Shown here piece by piece: positions 1 through 7,116 of a DNA stretch of 36,878 nt. The position numbers and the translations under genes are program-made. The stretch's first letter is position 1; every line of letters starts with the position of its first letter. This DNA is from Streptomyces sp. ISL-12 (GTDB lineage Bacteria; Actinomycetota; Actinomycetes; Streptomycetales; Streptomycetaceae), in assembly GCF_018614415.1 (NCBI RefSeq), contig NZ_JAGGOO010000045.1:1-36878 (forward strand). The letters are read 5' to 3'. Under the pieces are notes generated by a model. It saw nothing but the letters and a program-made list of their open reading frames with translations. It had not been told where the DNA came from and made no database searches.

Positions 1-795
1 GACCAGTACTACGGCCCGTCCACCGCCACCCTCGACCTCATTCCCACCGACCGAGGCGGCCTGACGGACCCCCGCGTCCGCCGCGCCCTGTCGCTCTCCC
101 TGGACCGCGCGGGCATAGCCAAGTCCGGCTACGGCGGTCTGGTCGAGCCCTGGGCCACCCCGGTCGGCTCCGGTTCCTGGGGCTACGCCGAGGACACCTT
201 CGCCGCCGCCCAGAAGAAGCTGGACGCCCTCGCCCCCGCCTCGCCCGACGCCGACGACCTCGCCGAGGCCAAGCGGCTCGTCAAGGAGGCCGGCGCCCCC
301 ACCGGCCCGGTCGTGATCGGCACCGACGCCGGCCAGGGGCGCACGGTCGTCGCCAACGCCGTACGCGCCGCCTTGCAGCGCATCGGGATCGAGGCCGCCG
401 TCAAGACCGTACCGACCGCCCAGTTCGAGGAGTTCTACAGCGACCCGCAGGCCCGCGCCGGCATCGACGTCCTGGCCGGCGACTGGTACATCTCCAAGTC
501 CGACCCCATGGGCTTCTACGACAACGGCCTCTCCGGCTCCTCCAACAACTGGGTCGGCTTCGAGGACGCCGCCTACGACCAGAAGGTCCACCAGGCCCTG
601 TCCACCCTCGACGACACCGAACGCGCCGCCCTCGCCGTCGACGTGCAGCGGCGCTTCACCGAGGCCGCCGTGTGGATACCGGTCGCCCAGGTGCCCACCG
701 CCCTCGTCCTCAGCGACAAGCTGACCGGCGCCCCCGCCTCCCAGGCGTACCTCTACTACCCGTGGGCCGCCGACCTCGGCGCGAAGAAGGGCTGA
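1..795 (+). CDS. ABC transporter substrate-binding protein, peptide/nickel type (SBP_bac_5), 5'-truncated
   Basis: The reading frame is open from the first base, so the start and any signal peptide lie outside the window; 264 residues remain. The visible part fits the C-terminal half of the family 5 solute-binding fold: a stretch around DPRVRRALSLSLDR near residue 21 (the usual 'VR.A...A.DR' block), and a late block SKSDPMGFYDNGLSGSSNNW like the family's 'D..D....f.....s.Nn' region. Family members are lipoproteins outside the membrane that deliver peptides, opines, nickel or other small ligands to an Opp/Dpp importer. The permease gene starts 7 bases downstream, followed by three more transporter genes in overlapping order, so this is the first visible gene of an import operon. 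The ligand cannot be read from sequence. Confidence 0.9.
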   Translation, partial: DQYYGPSTATLDLIPTDRGGLTDPRVRRALSLSLDRAGIAKSGYGGLVEPWATPVGSGSWGYAEDTFAAAQKKLDALAPASPDADDLAEAKRLVKEAGAPTGPVVIGTDAGQGRTVVANAVRAALQRIGIEAAVKTVPTAQFEEFYSDPQARAGIDVLAGDWYISKSDPMGFYDNGLSGSSNNWVGFEDAAYDQKVHQALSTLDDTERAALAVDVQRRFTEAAVWIPVAQVPTALVLSDKLTGAPASQAYLYYPWAADLGAKKG

Positions 796-802
796 GAACG
801 CC

Positions 803-1756
803 ATGGCCGTCCGCATCGCGCGGCGCCTGGCCGGATTCCTGGCCACGCTGCTCGCCGCCTCCTTCGTCGTCTTCGCCGCGGTCCACGCCGCCCCCGGCGA
901 CCCCGCCGTCTTCCTCGCCGGCGGCCGGGACAGGCTCACCCCCGAGCGCCTGGCCACCGTCCGGGCCCAGTACCACCTGGACGAACCACTCGTCGTCCAG
1001 TACGGCCGCTGGCTCGGCGACTGCCTCCATTTCGACCTCGGCCGCTCCTTCAAGTACGGCGACCAGGTCGCCGACCTGATCACCGCCCGCCTCGGCACCA
1101 CTCTCCAACTCGTCGCCTACGCCACCGTGCTCTTCGTCGTCCTCGGTGTCGGTGCCGGAGTCCTGGCCGCCGTACGGCAGTCGACGTGGGTGGACTCGGC
1201 GGTCGTCGGCGCCACCACGCTGGCCGCGTCCGTGCCGTCGTTCGTCGCCGCGATCGCGCTGGTGTCGCTGTTCGGCGTACAGCTCGGCTGGTTCCCGGTG
1301 ACCGGCGGCGGGACGGGACTCGGCGGCACGCTGCGTCATCTCACACTGCCCGCCCTGTCGTTGGCGCTCGGCGCGCTGGCGATCATCAGCCGGGTCACCC
1401 GGCAGGCGATGGCACAGGCCGCCGCCTCCGACCACGTCGAGGCCGCCCGCGCCTCGGGCCTGCCGGAACGGGACATCGTCCGCCGGCACGTGCTGCGCAA
1501 CGCCCTCGGGCCGATCATCACCATGTGCGGTCTGGTCATGGCGGGCATGCTCGCCGGAACCGTGGTCGTGGAGACCGCGTTCGGCATCAGCGGCATCGGC
1601 TCGCTGCTGGTGGGCGCCATCAACACCCACGACTTCCCCGTCGCACAGGCCGTGCTGCTGCTGATGGTCGCCGGATACATCGCCGTCACCACCCTGGTCG
1701 ACGTGCTCCACCCCCTCCTCGACCCGCGTGTGAAACAGGAGGCCCGCACCGCATGA
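803..1756 (+). CDS. ABC transporter permease, DppB/OppB type
   Basis: Inner-membrane permease of 317 residues, the usual size for DppB/OppB. The N-terminus (ARRLAGFLATLLAASFVVFA) is the first membrane helix, followed by the family hallmark HAAPGDPA and a periplasmic region containing LDEPLVVQYGRWL. The cytoplasmic EAA loop that docks on the ATPase is visible as DHVEAARASGLPERDIV followed by RRHVLRNALGPI. It follows the binding-protein gene by 7 bases, and its stop overlaps the next start (ATGA), which suggests translational coupling. It should form the channel together with the next gene. Confidence 0.93.
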   Translation: MAVRIARRLAGFLATLLAASFVVFAAVHAAPGDPAVFLAGGRDRLTPERLATVRAQYHLDEPLVVQYGRWLGDCLHFDLGRSFKYGDQVADLITARLGTTLQLVAYATVLFVVLGVGAGVLAAVRQSTWVDSAVVGATTLAASVPSFVAAIALVSLFGVQLGWFPVTGGGTGLGGTLRHLTLPALSLALGALAIISRVTRQAMAQAAASDHVEAARASGLPERDIVRRHVLRNALGPIITMCGLVMAGMLAGTVVVETAFGISGIGSLLVGAINTHDFPVAQAVLLLMVAGYIAVTTLVDVLHPLLDPRVKQEARTA

Positions 1757-2598
1757 CCGCGCTCACCCTCACCCCCGTCCGGGTACGCGACCGCCGCCCC
1801 CTCGGCGTGACCGTGGCCGCCGGGCTCCTCGTCCTGGTGGTGCTCGCCGCCCTCCTGGCCCCCTGGCTCGCGCCCTACGCCCCCGACGCCATCGACCTGT
1901 CCGCCTCCCTCGCCGGGACCGGCGGCGACCACCTCCTCGGCACCGACTCCTCGGGACAGGACCTGCTCTCCCGGGTCCTGTACGGCGCCCGCTCCAGCCT
2001 CGTCGCGCCCGTGCTGCTGCTCGCCCTGGCCGCGCTCCTCGGGGTCACCCTCGGGGTGCTGGCCGCCTGGCGCGGCGGCTGGACCGATGCCCTGGTCTCC
2101 CGGCTGACGGACGTCATGTACGCCTTCCCGGGCCTGCTGTTCACCGTCCTGATCATCGCCGTCTTCGGCACCGGCATGACCACGTCCGTCCTCGCCCTCG
2201 GCCTGGCGTACACACCGACGGTCGCCAAGTACACCCGCTCCCTCGCCCTCGCCGAGTCCCGCAAGCCGTACGTGGACGCCTACCGCGTCCAGGGCATGGG
2301 CGGCGCCCGGATCTGCGCCGCGCACCTGGTGCCCAACCTCGCCCGCGCGGTCGTCGGCTACCTGGTCGTCCTCTTCGGCGAGGCCCTGATGTCCCTGGCC
2401 ACCCTCTCCTACCTCGGCTTCGGCGCCCAGCCGCCCAGCTCCGACTGGGGGCTGATGGTCCAGGAGGGACAGGCCGCCGTCGTCCAGGGCGCGCTGCTGC
2501 CCGCCCTGGTGCCCGGCACGGCCATCGCCCTGGTCGTCGTCTCCTTCAACGTGGTCGGCGTCCGGGCCGCCGACCGGCTCGGAAGGCAGGCCGCCTGA
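1753..2598 (+). CDS. ABC transporter permease, DppC/OppC type
   Basis: Second membrane subunit of the importer, 281 residues. The frame is open much further upstream, but the ATG at 1753 overlaps the previous stop as ATGA and gives a protein of family length starting MTALTLTPVRVRDRRPLG. Features of the DppC family are present: a first helix (LLVLVVLAALLAPWLAPYAP), the motif HLLGTDSSGQDLLSRVLYGARSS, and the EAA loop PYVDAYRVQGMGGARI followed by HLVPNLAR. The LGFGAQPPSSDWGLM block near the C-terminus is also typical. It overlaps the downstream ATPase gene by one base (TGATG). Confidence 0.93.
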   Translation: MTALTLTPVRVRDRRPLGVTVAAGLLVLVVLAALLAPWLAPYAPDAIDLSASLAGTGGDHLLGTDSSGQDLLSRVLYGARSSLVAPVLLLALAALLGVTLGVLAAWRGGWTDALVSRLTDVMYAFPGLLFTVLIIAVFGTGMTTSVLALGLAYTPTVAKYTRSLALAESRKPYVDAYRVQGMGGARICAAHLVPNLARAVVGYLVVLFGEALMSLATLSYLGFGAQPPSSDWGLMVQEGQAAVVQGALLPALVPGTAIALVVVSFNVVGVRAADRLGRQAA

Positions 2599-3554
2599 TG
2601 CTGCTCACCCTCGACCGTCTCACGGTCCGGCTGCCCGGCACCGCCCGGCCCGTCCTCGACGACGTCACCCTGCGCGTGGCCGCGGGCGAGGTCGTCGGCC
2701 TGGTCGGCGAGTCCGGCTCCGGCAAGTCCACCACCGCCAAGGCCGCCCTCGGCCTGCTCCCCGGCGCGGCCACCGCCACCGGCACGGTCCGCGTCGACGA
2801 CGCCGACGTCCTCGCCCTCACCGGCGAGGACCTGCGCCGCCACCGCGCCCGTACCGTCGCGATGATCCACCAGGACCCGCGCGCCGCCCTCAACCCCGTC
2901 CGCCGCGTCGGTGACTTCCTGCGCGAACGCGGCGCCGACCGGGCCCGGGCGGTGGAACTCCTGGCGGCTGTCGGCTTGTCCGACCCGGAACGACGGCTGC
3001 GGCAGCGCCCGCACGAGTTCTCCGGCGGAATGCTCCAACGCGTCGTCATCGCCGGCGCGCTCGCCGCCCGCCCCCGGCTGCTGCTCGCCGACGAGGCGAC
3101 CAGCGCCCTCGATGTCACCACGCAGGCGGAGATCCTCGCCCTGCTGCGCTCCCTGCGCGCCGAACAGGGCGCCGGGCTGCTGTTCATCACCCACGACCTG
3201 CACCTCGCGGCGGCCTACTGCGACCGCGTGTACGTGATGTACGCCGGACGCGTCGTGGAGGAACGGACGGCGAAGGCGTTCTTCGGCGCCCCCGCCCATC
3301 CCTACACCCGTGGCCTGCTGGACTGCTCACCGGCCCTCGGCGACACCGCCCGCCCGCTCGCGCCCATCCCGGGCCGGCCCCCGTCCCTGGGCGACGCCTT
3401 CCCCGGCTGCCCGTTCGTGTCCCGCTGCCCGGGCGCCGAGCCTGCCTGCGAGACCTGGCGCCCGGAGGCCGTGGAACTGCCCGACGGGGGAGTGGCCGCC
3501 TGCCGTCGTGTCCCGGCCGCCATGACCGACGCCGTGTCCAGGAGGATCCCGTGA
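2598..3554 (+). CDS. ABC transporter ATPase, DppD/OppD type, with C-terminal cysteine motif
   Basis: Cytoplasmic ATPase of 318 residues that powers import. Visible motifs in order are Walker A GESGSGKST, Q-loop MIHQDPRAALNP, signature FSGGMLQRV (SGGM instead of the commoner SGGQ), Walker B LLLADEATSALD and the switch histidine FITHDLH. The C-terminal oligopeptide-transporter extension begins at AHPYTRGLLD and carries four cysteines (CPFVSRCPGAEPAC and a later AAC); in structurally studied Dpp/Opp ATPases this region binds an iron-sulfur cluster, so one is plausible here. The ATG overlaps the preceding stop, and the TGA overlaps the next gene's GTG start. It should pair with the following ATPase as a heterodimer. 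Confidence 0.94.
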   Translation: MLLTLDRLTVRLPGTARPVLDDVTLRVAAGEVVGLVGESGSGKSTTAKAALGLLPGAATATGTVRVDDADVLALTGEDLRRHRARTVAMIHQDPRAALNPVRRVGDFLRERGADRARAVELLAAVGLSDPERRLRQRPHEFSGGMLQRVVIAGALAARPRLLLADEATSALDVTTQAEILALLRSLRAEQGAGLLFITHDLHLAAAYCDRVYVMYAGRVVEERTAKAFFGAPAHPYTRGLLDCSPALGDTARPLAPIPGRPPSLGDAFPGCPFVSRCPGAEPACETWRPEAVELPDGGVAACRRVPAAMTDAVSRRIP

Positions 3555-4351
3555 CCACCGATGCCCTCGCCGTCGCCGGGCTGCGCAAGACCTACCCCCT
3601 CCCCGGGCGCGGCCGGCTCACCGCAGCCGACGACGTGACGTTCACCGTCGCGCCCGGCGGCTCCCTCGGCATCGTCGGGGAGTCTGGTTCCGGCAAGACG
3701 ACCGTCGCCCGGATGCTGGTCGGCCTGGTCCGGCCCGACGCCGGCACGATCACCGTGGACGGCCGCCCCAGGTCACCCGGCGTTCCCCGCCGCAAGACGG
3801 CCCGGCTGGCCCGGGCCCGCGAGGTCCAGATGGTGTTCCAGGACCCGTACGTCTCCCTCGACCCGCGCCTCACCGCCGCCCAGTGCCTGCGCACCACCCT
3901 GCGCCTGCACGGCCGGGACGAGTCCCTCGCGGCGCACCTCCTGGAACGCGTCGGCCTCGGGGAGCGGGAGGCCGGCGCCCGGCCCCGGCGGCTCTCCGGC
4001 GGCCAGCGGCAGCGGCTCGCCATCGCACGGGCGCTCGCCGTCGAGCCGCGCGTCCTCGTCCTGGACGAGGCGGTGGCCGCCCTGGACGTGTCGATCCAGG
4101 CGCAGATCCTCCAACTCCTCGACACCGTCCGCCGGGACACGGGCGTCGCCCTGGTCTTCGTCAGCCACGACCTGGCCGTCGTCCAGCACATCACCGACGA
4201 GGTACTGGTCATGCGCCGGGGGAGCGTCGTGGAGCAGGGACCCACACCCCGGGTCCTCACCGATCCGGCGCACGCGTACACGCGGCTCCTGCTGGCCGCC
4301 GTGCCCCGCGAGGGCTGGGACCCGGAGCGGGCGGTACCGGCGCGTGTCTGA
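3551..4351 (+). CDS. ABC transporter ATPase, DppF/OppF type
   Basis: Second ATPase of the importer, 266 residues. It has Walker A GESGSGKTT, Q-loop MVFQDPYVSLDP, signature LSGGQRQRLAIARAL, Walker B VLVLDEAVAALD (the family usually has DEPVSALD) and the H-loop FVSHDLAVV. It ends shortly after AHAYTRLLLAAVP, so it lacks the long C-terminal extension seen in many OppF proteins; the cysteine motif is present only in the partner. The GTG start at 3551 overlaps the previous stop (GTGA) and has AGGAGG 5 bases upstream. This is the last gene of the importer operon; a hairpin follows at 4401-4429. Confidence 0.94.
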   Translation: MTTDALAVAGLRKTYPLPGRGRLTAADDVTFTVAPGGSLGIVGESGSGKTTVARMLVGLVRPDAGTITVDGRPRSPGVPRRKTARLARAREVQMVFQDPYVSLDPRLTAAQCLRTTLRLHGRDESLAAHLLERVGLGEREAGARPRRLSGGQRQRLAIARALAVEPRVLVLDEAVAALDVSIQAQILQLLDTVRRDTGVALVFVSHDLAVVQHITDEVLVMRRGSVVEQGPTPRVLTDPAHAYTRLLLAAVPREGWDPERAVPARV

Positions 4352-4400
4352 ACCGGGCATCCCTCAGCGTGCCGGGCGTCCCTGAGCGGGAGTGCGGAGC

Positions 4401-4429
4401 GGGCGTCGGCCCTGTGCGGCCGGACGCCC
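4401..4429. terminator. Hairpin between convergent importer and tetR genes
   Basis: GGGCGTC-GGCC (4401-4411) can pair with GGCC-GACGCCC (4418-4429) around a 6-base loop, with one bulged G at 4422. It lies in the 79-base gap between the importer ATPase stop and the TetR stop, the right place for a terminator serving both strands. There is no T-run, as is common in Streptomyces. Confidence 0.55.
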
Positions 4430-4430
4430 C

Positions 4431-5027
4431 TCAGCGAGGCAGCGCCCCGTCCAGCGCCAGCTCCACCAGCCCCGCCACCAGCCCCTCGTCCAGCGGCGCC
4501 CCGCTGAGCAGCGCCCGTACGAACAGCGGCCCGCTCACCGCCTCGATCAGCAGACCGGCATCGGTGCCGGGGGCCAGCTCACCGCGCTCGGCACCACGCC
4601 GGACCATCACCACCGCGCGGTCCAGCCGGTCCCGCCAGTACGGGCCGCGCCGGTCGTCCAGCGTGTCGTCGCGCTCGACGCTCAGCCGCAGCAGGGCCTG
4701 CCCCTGCGGGGTGGCGAGCAGCCGGGCCAACTGGGTGAAGAAGGCCAGCAGGTCGTCCCGCAGCCGCCCGGTGTCGGGGATCGGCAGGGCGGAGTCCAGG
4801 CCCTCGGTCAGTGCGTCGAGGATCAGGTTCTCGCGGGTCTTCCAGCGGCGGTAGACCGACGTCTCGTGCACCCCGGCCGCACGGGCGACGGCGGCGACCG
4901 TCGCCCCCGCCAGGCCCTCGCTCGACAACAGGTCCACCGCGGCGGCCAGCACCGCCTGCCGCACCGGCTCCCCCCGTCGGCGCAACGGCGGGGCGGCGGA
5001 AACGGGGGAGTCCTTCGGCGCGGTCAT
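4431..5027 (-). CDS. TetR/AcrR-family transcriptional regulator
   Basis: A 198-residue DNA-binding repressor. The helix-turn-helix is at about residues 20-68: an AVLAAAVDLLSSEGLAGATV helix, then VAAVARAAGVHETSVYRRW and KTRENLILDAL, the classic TetR_N pattern. The rest is helical with no assignable ligand motif; FFTQLARLLATPQGQALLRL resembles the common TetR C-terminal dimerisation region. It is divergent from the alcohol dehydrogenase gene at 5128, and the 100-base gap contains a perfect 9-bp inverted repeat. TetR proteins commonly repress their divergent neighbour, so control of that dehydrogenase and autoregulation are inferred. Confidence 0.93.
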   Translation of the reverse strand: MTAPKDSPVSAAPPLRRRGEPVRQAVLAAAVDLLSSEGLAGATVAAVARAAGVHETSVYRRWKTRENLILDALTEGLDSALPIPDTGRLRDDLLAFFTQLARLLATPQGQALLRLSVERDDTLDDRRGPYWRDRLDRAVVMVRRGAERGELAPGTDAGLLIEAVSGPLFVRALLSGAPLDEGLVAGLVELALDGALPR

Positions 5028-5050
5028 CGCTCCAGCCTAAAGCAACTCGG

Positions 5051-5078
5051 CTTGCGTTGGGTGTACGGTCAACGCAAG
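5051..5078. promoter_or_regulatory. Candidate TetR operator (9-bp inverted repeat)
   Basis: CTTGCGTTG (5051-5059) and CAACGCAAG (5070-5078) are perfect inverted repeats separated by 10 bases. The element sits 23 bases upstream of the tetR start on one side and 49 bases upstream of the dehydrogenase start on the other. A 28-bp site with two half-turn arms is usual for TetR dimers. On the minus strand TAGGCT, near 5035, could be a -10 for tetR; no convincing -35 was found. Confidence 0.7.
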
Positions 5079-5127
5079 ACGACCTGCGATACGCGTGGGG
5101 TCGCCGCCGTACCGAGGAGGTCCTGTC

Positions 5128-6141
5128 ATGGCGCGGATGCTCGCCGCCCGTCTGCATGTCCCGAGCCGCACCCTGCGGCTGGAGGAGGTGCCCCGCCCCC
5201 AGCCCGGTCCGGGTGAGGTGCTGGTCAAGGTGGAGGCGGCCGGGGTCTGCCTCTCCGACGTCCATCTCATCGACGGCACGCTCACCCCGCTGTTCCTCCG
5301 GGGCGACACCGTGACCCTCGGCCACGAGGTGTCCGGCACGATCGCAGAGGCCGGCGAGGGCGTCACCGCCTGGACGCCCGGGCAGCGCGTGGTCCTGTAC
5401 GCGGGTGAGGTCCGCGACGGCGTCACGTACACCAGGGGTGTCGACTACGACGGCGGCTGGGCCGAGTACGCCCTGTCCGCCGCGGACGCGCTGACCCTGC
5501 TGCCCGACGCCATCCCCTTCGACCAGGGCGCGATCATCCCCGACGCGGTGTCCACGCCGTGGGGCGCGATCACCGAGACCGGCGCGGTCCGGCCCGCCGA
5601 GGCGGTCGGCGTCTGGGGGGCCGGCGGGCTCGGCGTGCACGCCGTGCGGTTGCTCCGGGCCGTCGGCGCCTGCCCGGTGATCGCCGTCGACCCCAACCCC
5701 GTCGCCCGCGCCCGCGCCCTCGCCGCCGGTGCCGACCTCGCCCTCGACTCCGCCGACCCCGGCCTGCGCGAGGCCGTCGGCAAGGCGACCGGCGGGGCCG
5801 GGATCGCCGCCGCCTTCGACTTCGCGGGCGTGCCCGCCGTGCGCGAGCAGGCCGTCTCCGTCCTCGCACCCAAGGGCCGCCTCGTCCTGGCGGGGCTGAC
5901 GGACAAGCCGCTCACCGTCACCGACGGCACCCGCTTCAGCTACCTCCAGCAGCGCATCCTCGGTCACTACGGCTCCGACATGCCGGTGGCGCTGCCGCAG
6001 TTGCTGCGGCTGATCGAGGGCGGCCGGCTGGACTTCTCCGAGTCCATCAGCGGCGTACTGCCGCTGGCCGAGGCCGCCGAGGCGGTCGCGCGGCTGGAGA
6101 CGAAGGAAGGTGACCCGATCCGGCTGATCCTGCGCCCCTGA
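5128..6141 (+). CDS. Zinc-type medium-chain alcohol dehydrogenase (MDR family)
   Basis: Predicted cytoplasmic NAD(P)-dependent dehydrogenase/reductase, 337 residues. The start at 5128 is chosen because GAGGAGG (5114-5120) lies 7 bases upstream; an in-frame GTG at 5095 lacks such a site. The catalytic-domain motifs GVCLSDVH (zinc-ligand cysteine) and GHEVSGT (GHE) are present. The Rossmann fold begins VGVWGAGGLGVHAVRLL and ends its second strand in VIAVDPNP, whose acidic residue favours NAD over NADP. Oddly, the usual lobe with four structural-zinc cysteines is replaced by a cysteine-free segment, YAGEVRDGVTYTRGVDYDGG. The substrate is unknown. The divergent tetR and the intervening inverted repeat suggest effector-induced expression. 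Confidence 0.9.
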   Translation: MARMLAARLHVPSRTLRLEEVPRPQPGPGEVLVKVEAAGVCLSDVHLIDGTLTPLFLRGDTVTLGHEVSGTIAEAGEGVTAWTPGQRVVLYAGEVRDGVTYTRGVDYDGGWAEYALSAADALTLLPDAIPFDQGAIIPDAVSTPWGAITETGAVRPAEAVGVWGAGGLGVHAVRLLRAVGACPVIAVDPNPVARARALAAGADLALDSADPGLREAVGKATGGAGIAAAFDFAGVPAVREQAVSVLAPKGRLVLAGLTDKPLTVTDGTRFSYLQQRILGHYGSDMPVALPQLLRLIEGGRLDFSESISGVLPLAEAAEAVARLETKEGDPIRLILRP

Positions 6142-6161
6142 GGGCGTCTGGACCGCGCCCT
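6141..6161 (+). terminator. Small hairpin immediately after the dehydrogenase gene
   Basis: AGGGCG (6141-6146) pairs with CGCCCT (6156-6161) around a 9-base loop, starting at the last base of the stop codon. The stem is only 6 bp and there is no T-run, so this is a weak candidate. Confidence 0.3.
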
Positions 6162-6185
6162 GTCGAACACGCGCGTCGAACACGC
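6162..6185. repeat. Two 11-bp direct repeats upstream of the LPMO gene
   Basis: GTCGAACACGC occurs at 6162-6172 and again at 6175-6185, two bases apart (13-bp spacing). It lies upstream of the putative LPMO promoter and could be an activator site or chance. The spacing is not the 11 bp of PhoP boxes. Confidence 0.35.
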
Positions 6186-6217
6186 CAACGCGTCGCCGGA
6201 ACTGGCGCAAAGGAATG

Positions 6218-6246
6218 TTGCGGCCGTGTTTCGCAGGGCGCAACCT
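6218..6246 (+). promoter_or_regulatory. Possible promoter for the LPMO gene
   Basis: TTGCGG (6218-6223) and CAACCT (6241-6246) are 17 bases apart, a vegetative-type spacing, although the -10 is weak. Transcription would start near 6253, placing the CebR palindrome at about +10 to +25, a good location for a repressor roadblock. Confidence 0.35.
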
Positions 6247-6263
6247 GTGCGTCAGGAGCACAT

Positions 6264-6277
6264 TGGGAGCGCTCCCA
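6264..6277. promoter_or_regulatory. CebR operator (perfect 14-bp palindrome)
   Basis: TGGGAGCGCTCCCA is exactly the palindrome known for CebR, the LacI-family cellobiose repressor of Streptomyces, which controls cellulose and cello-oligosaccharide genes. It ends 54 bases upstream of the LPMO start. A partial second copy sharing GCGCTCCC follows at 6283-6290. Release of CebR by cello-oligosaccharides would induce the LPMO. cebR itself is not in this window. Confidence 0.85.
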
Positions 6278-6331
6278 CACGGGCGCTCCCGCACCCCCTC
6301 CATCGGTCCCCCCACCCGGAAGAAGGAGATC

Positions 6332-7024
6332 ATGACTTGTCATGAGCCCGACATGGAAATCGTGTCGCGGAGCGGGCGGCGCCGCGTCCTGACGCTCGCC
6401 CTCAGCGCGTTCGCCGCCGCCCTGCTCGCCCTGATCCCCTGGAGCGGCACCGCCGTCGCGCACGGCTCCGTCGTCGACCCCGCCTCCCGCAACTACGGCT
6501 GCTGGCTGCGCTGGGGCAGCGACTTCCAGAACCCCGACATGGCCGAGCAGGACCCCATGTGCTGGCAGGCGTGGCAGGCCGACCCCAACGCCATGTGGAA
6601 CTGGAACGGCCTGTACCGCAACGGCTCCGCCGGGAACTTCCAGGCGGTCGTCCCCGACGGACAGCTGTGCAGCGGCGGCCGGACCGAGGGCGGCCGGTAC
6701 AACGCCCTGGACGCGGTGGGCGCCTGGAAGACCACGGACATCGCGACCGACGACTTCACCGTCCACCTGTACGACCAGGCCAGCCACGGCGCGGACTACT
6801 TCCTCGTCTACGTCACCAAGCAGGGCTTCGACCCCGCCACCCAGCCCCTGACCTGGAGCAGCCTCCAACTCGTCGCCCAGACCGGAAAGTACGCCCCCGC
6901 CAACACCTACGACATCCCGGTCAGCACCTCGGGCCTGAGCGGCCGGCACGTCGTGTACACGATCTGGCAGGCGTCGCACATGGACCAGACGTACTTCCTG
7001 TGCAGTGACGTGAACTTCACCTGA
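6332..7024 (+). CDS. Secreted AA10 lytic polysaccharide monooxygenase (chitin/cellulose-binding fold)
   Basis: Copper enzyme that oxidatively cleaves crystalline polysaccharide outside the cell. The 230-residue precursor has a basic n-region (RSGRRR), a hydrophobic core (VLTLALSAFAAALLALIPW) and cleavage after AVA, which exposes His44 (HGSVVDPASRN) as mature residue 1. That N-terminal histidine plus His152 (QASHGADYF) form the copper histidine brace; the end, TYFLCSDVNF, holds the usual axial phenylalanine. There is no extra carbohydrate-binding module. Start: ATG 6332 follows AAGGAG closely; ATG 6353 is an alternative with better spacing and a cleaner signal peptide. The CebR box upstream argues for cellulose rather than chitin as the physiological substrate. 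Confidence 0.93.
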   Translation: MTCHEPDMEIVSRSGRRRVLTLALSAFAAALLALIPWSGTAVAHGSVVDPASRNYGCWLRWGSDFQNPDMAEQDPMCWQAWQADPNAMWNWNGLYRNGSAGNFQAVVPDGQLCSGGRTEGGRYNALDAVGAWKTTDIATDDFTVHLYDQASHGADYFLVYVTKQGFDPATQPLTWSSLQLVAQTGKYAPANTYDIPVSTSGLSGRHVVYTIWQASHMDQTYFLCSDVNFT

Positions 7025-7116
7025 GCCCGGTGCCCGGCGGGCGGGGCCGTACACGATGCGGCGCACTTGTGCCGGAACACCGCGGTCCCGCCCGTGCCGT
7101 GCGCTATACGTCCAGC

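Noticed and set aside
4579..6333. Long minus-strand open frame across tetR and the dehydrogenase gene
   Set aside because: It covers most of the dehydrogenase and part of tetR in the wrong frame or strand, has a composition rich in G, R, A and D without motifs, and is a shadow of the real genes.
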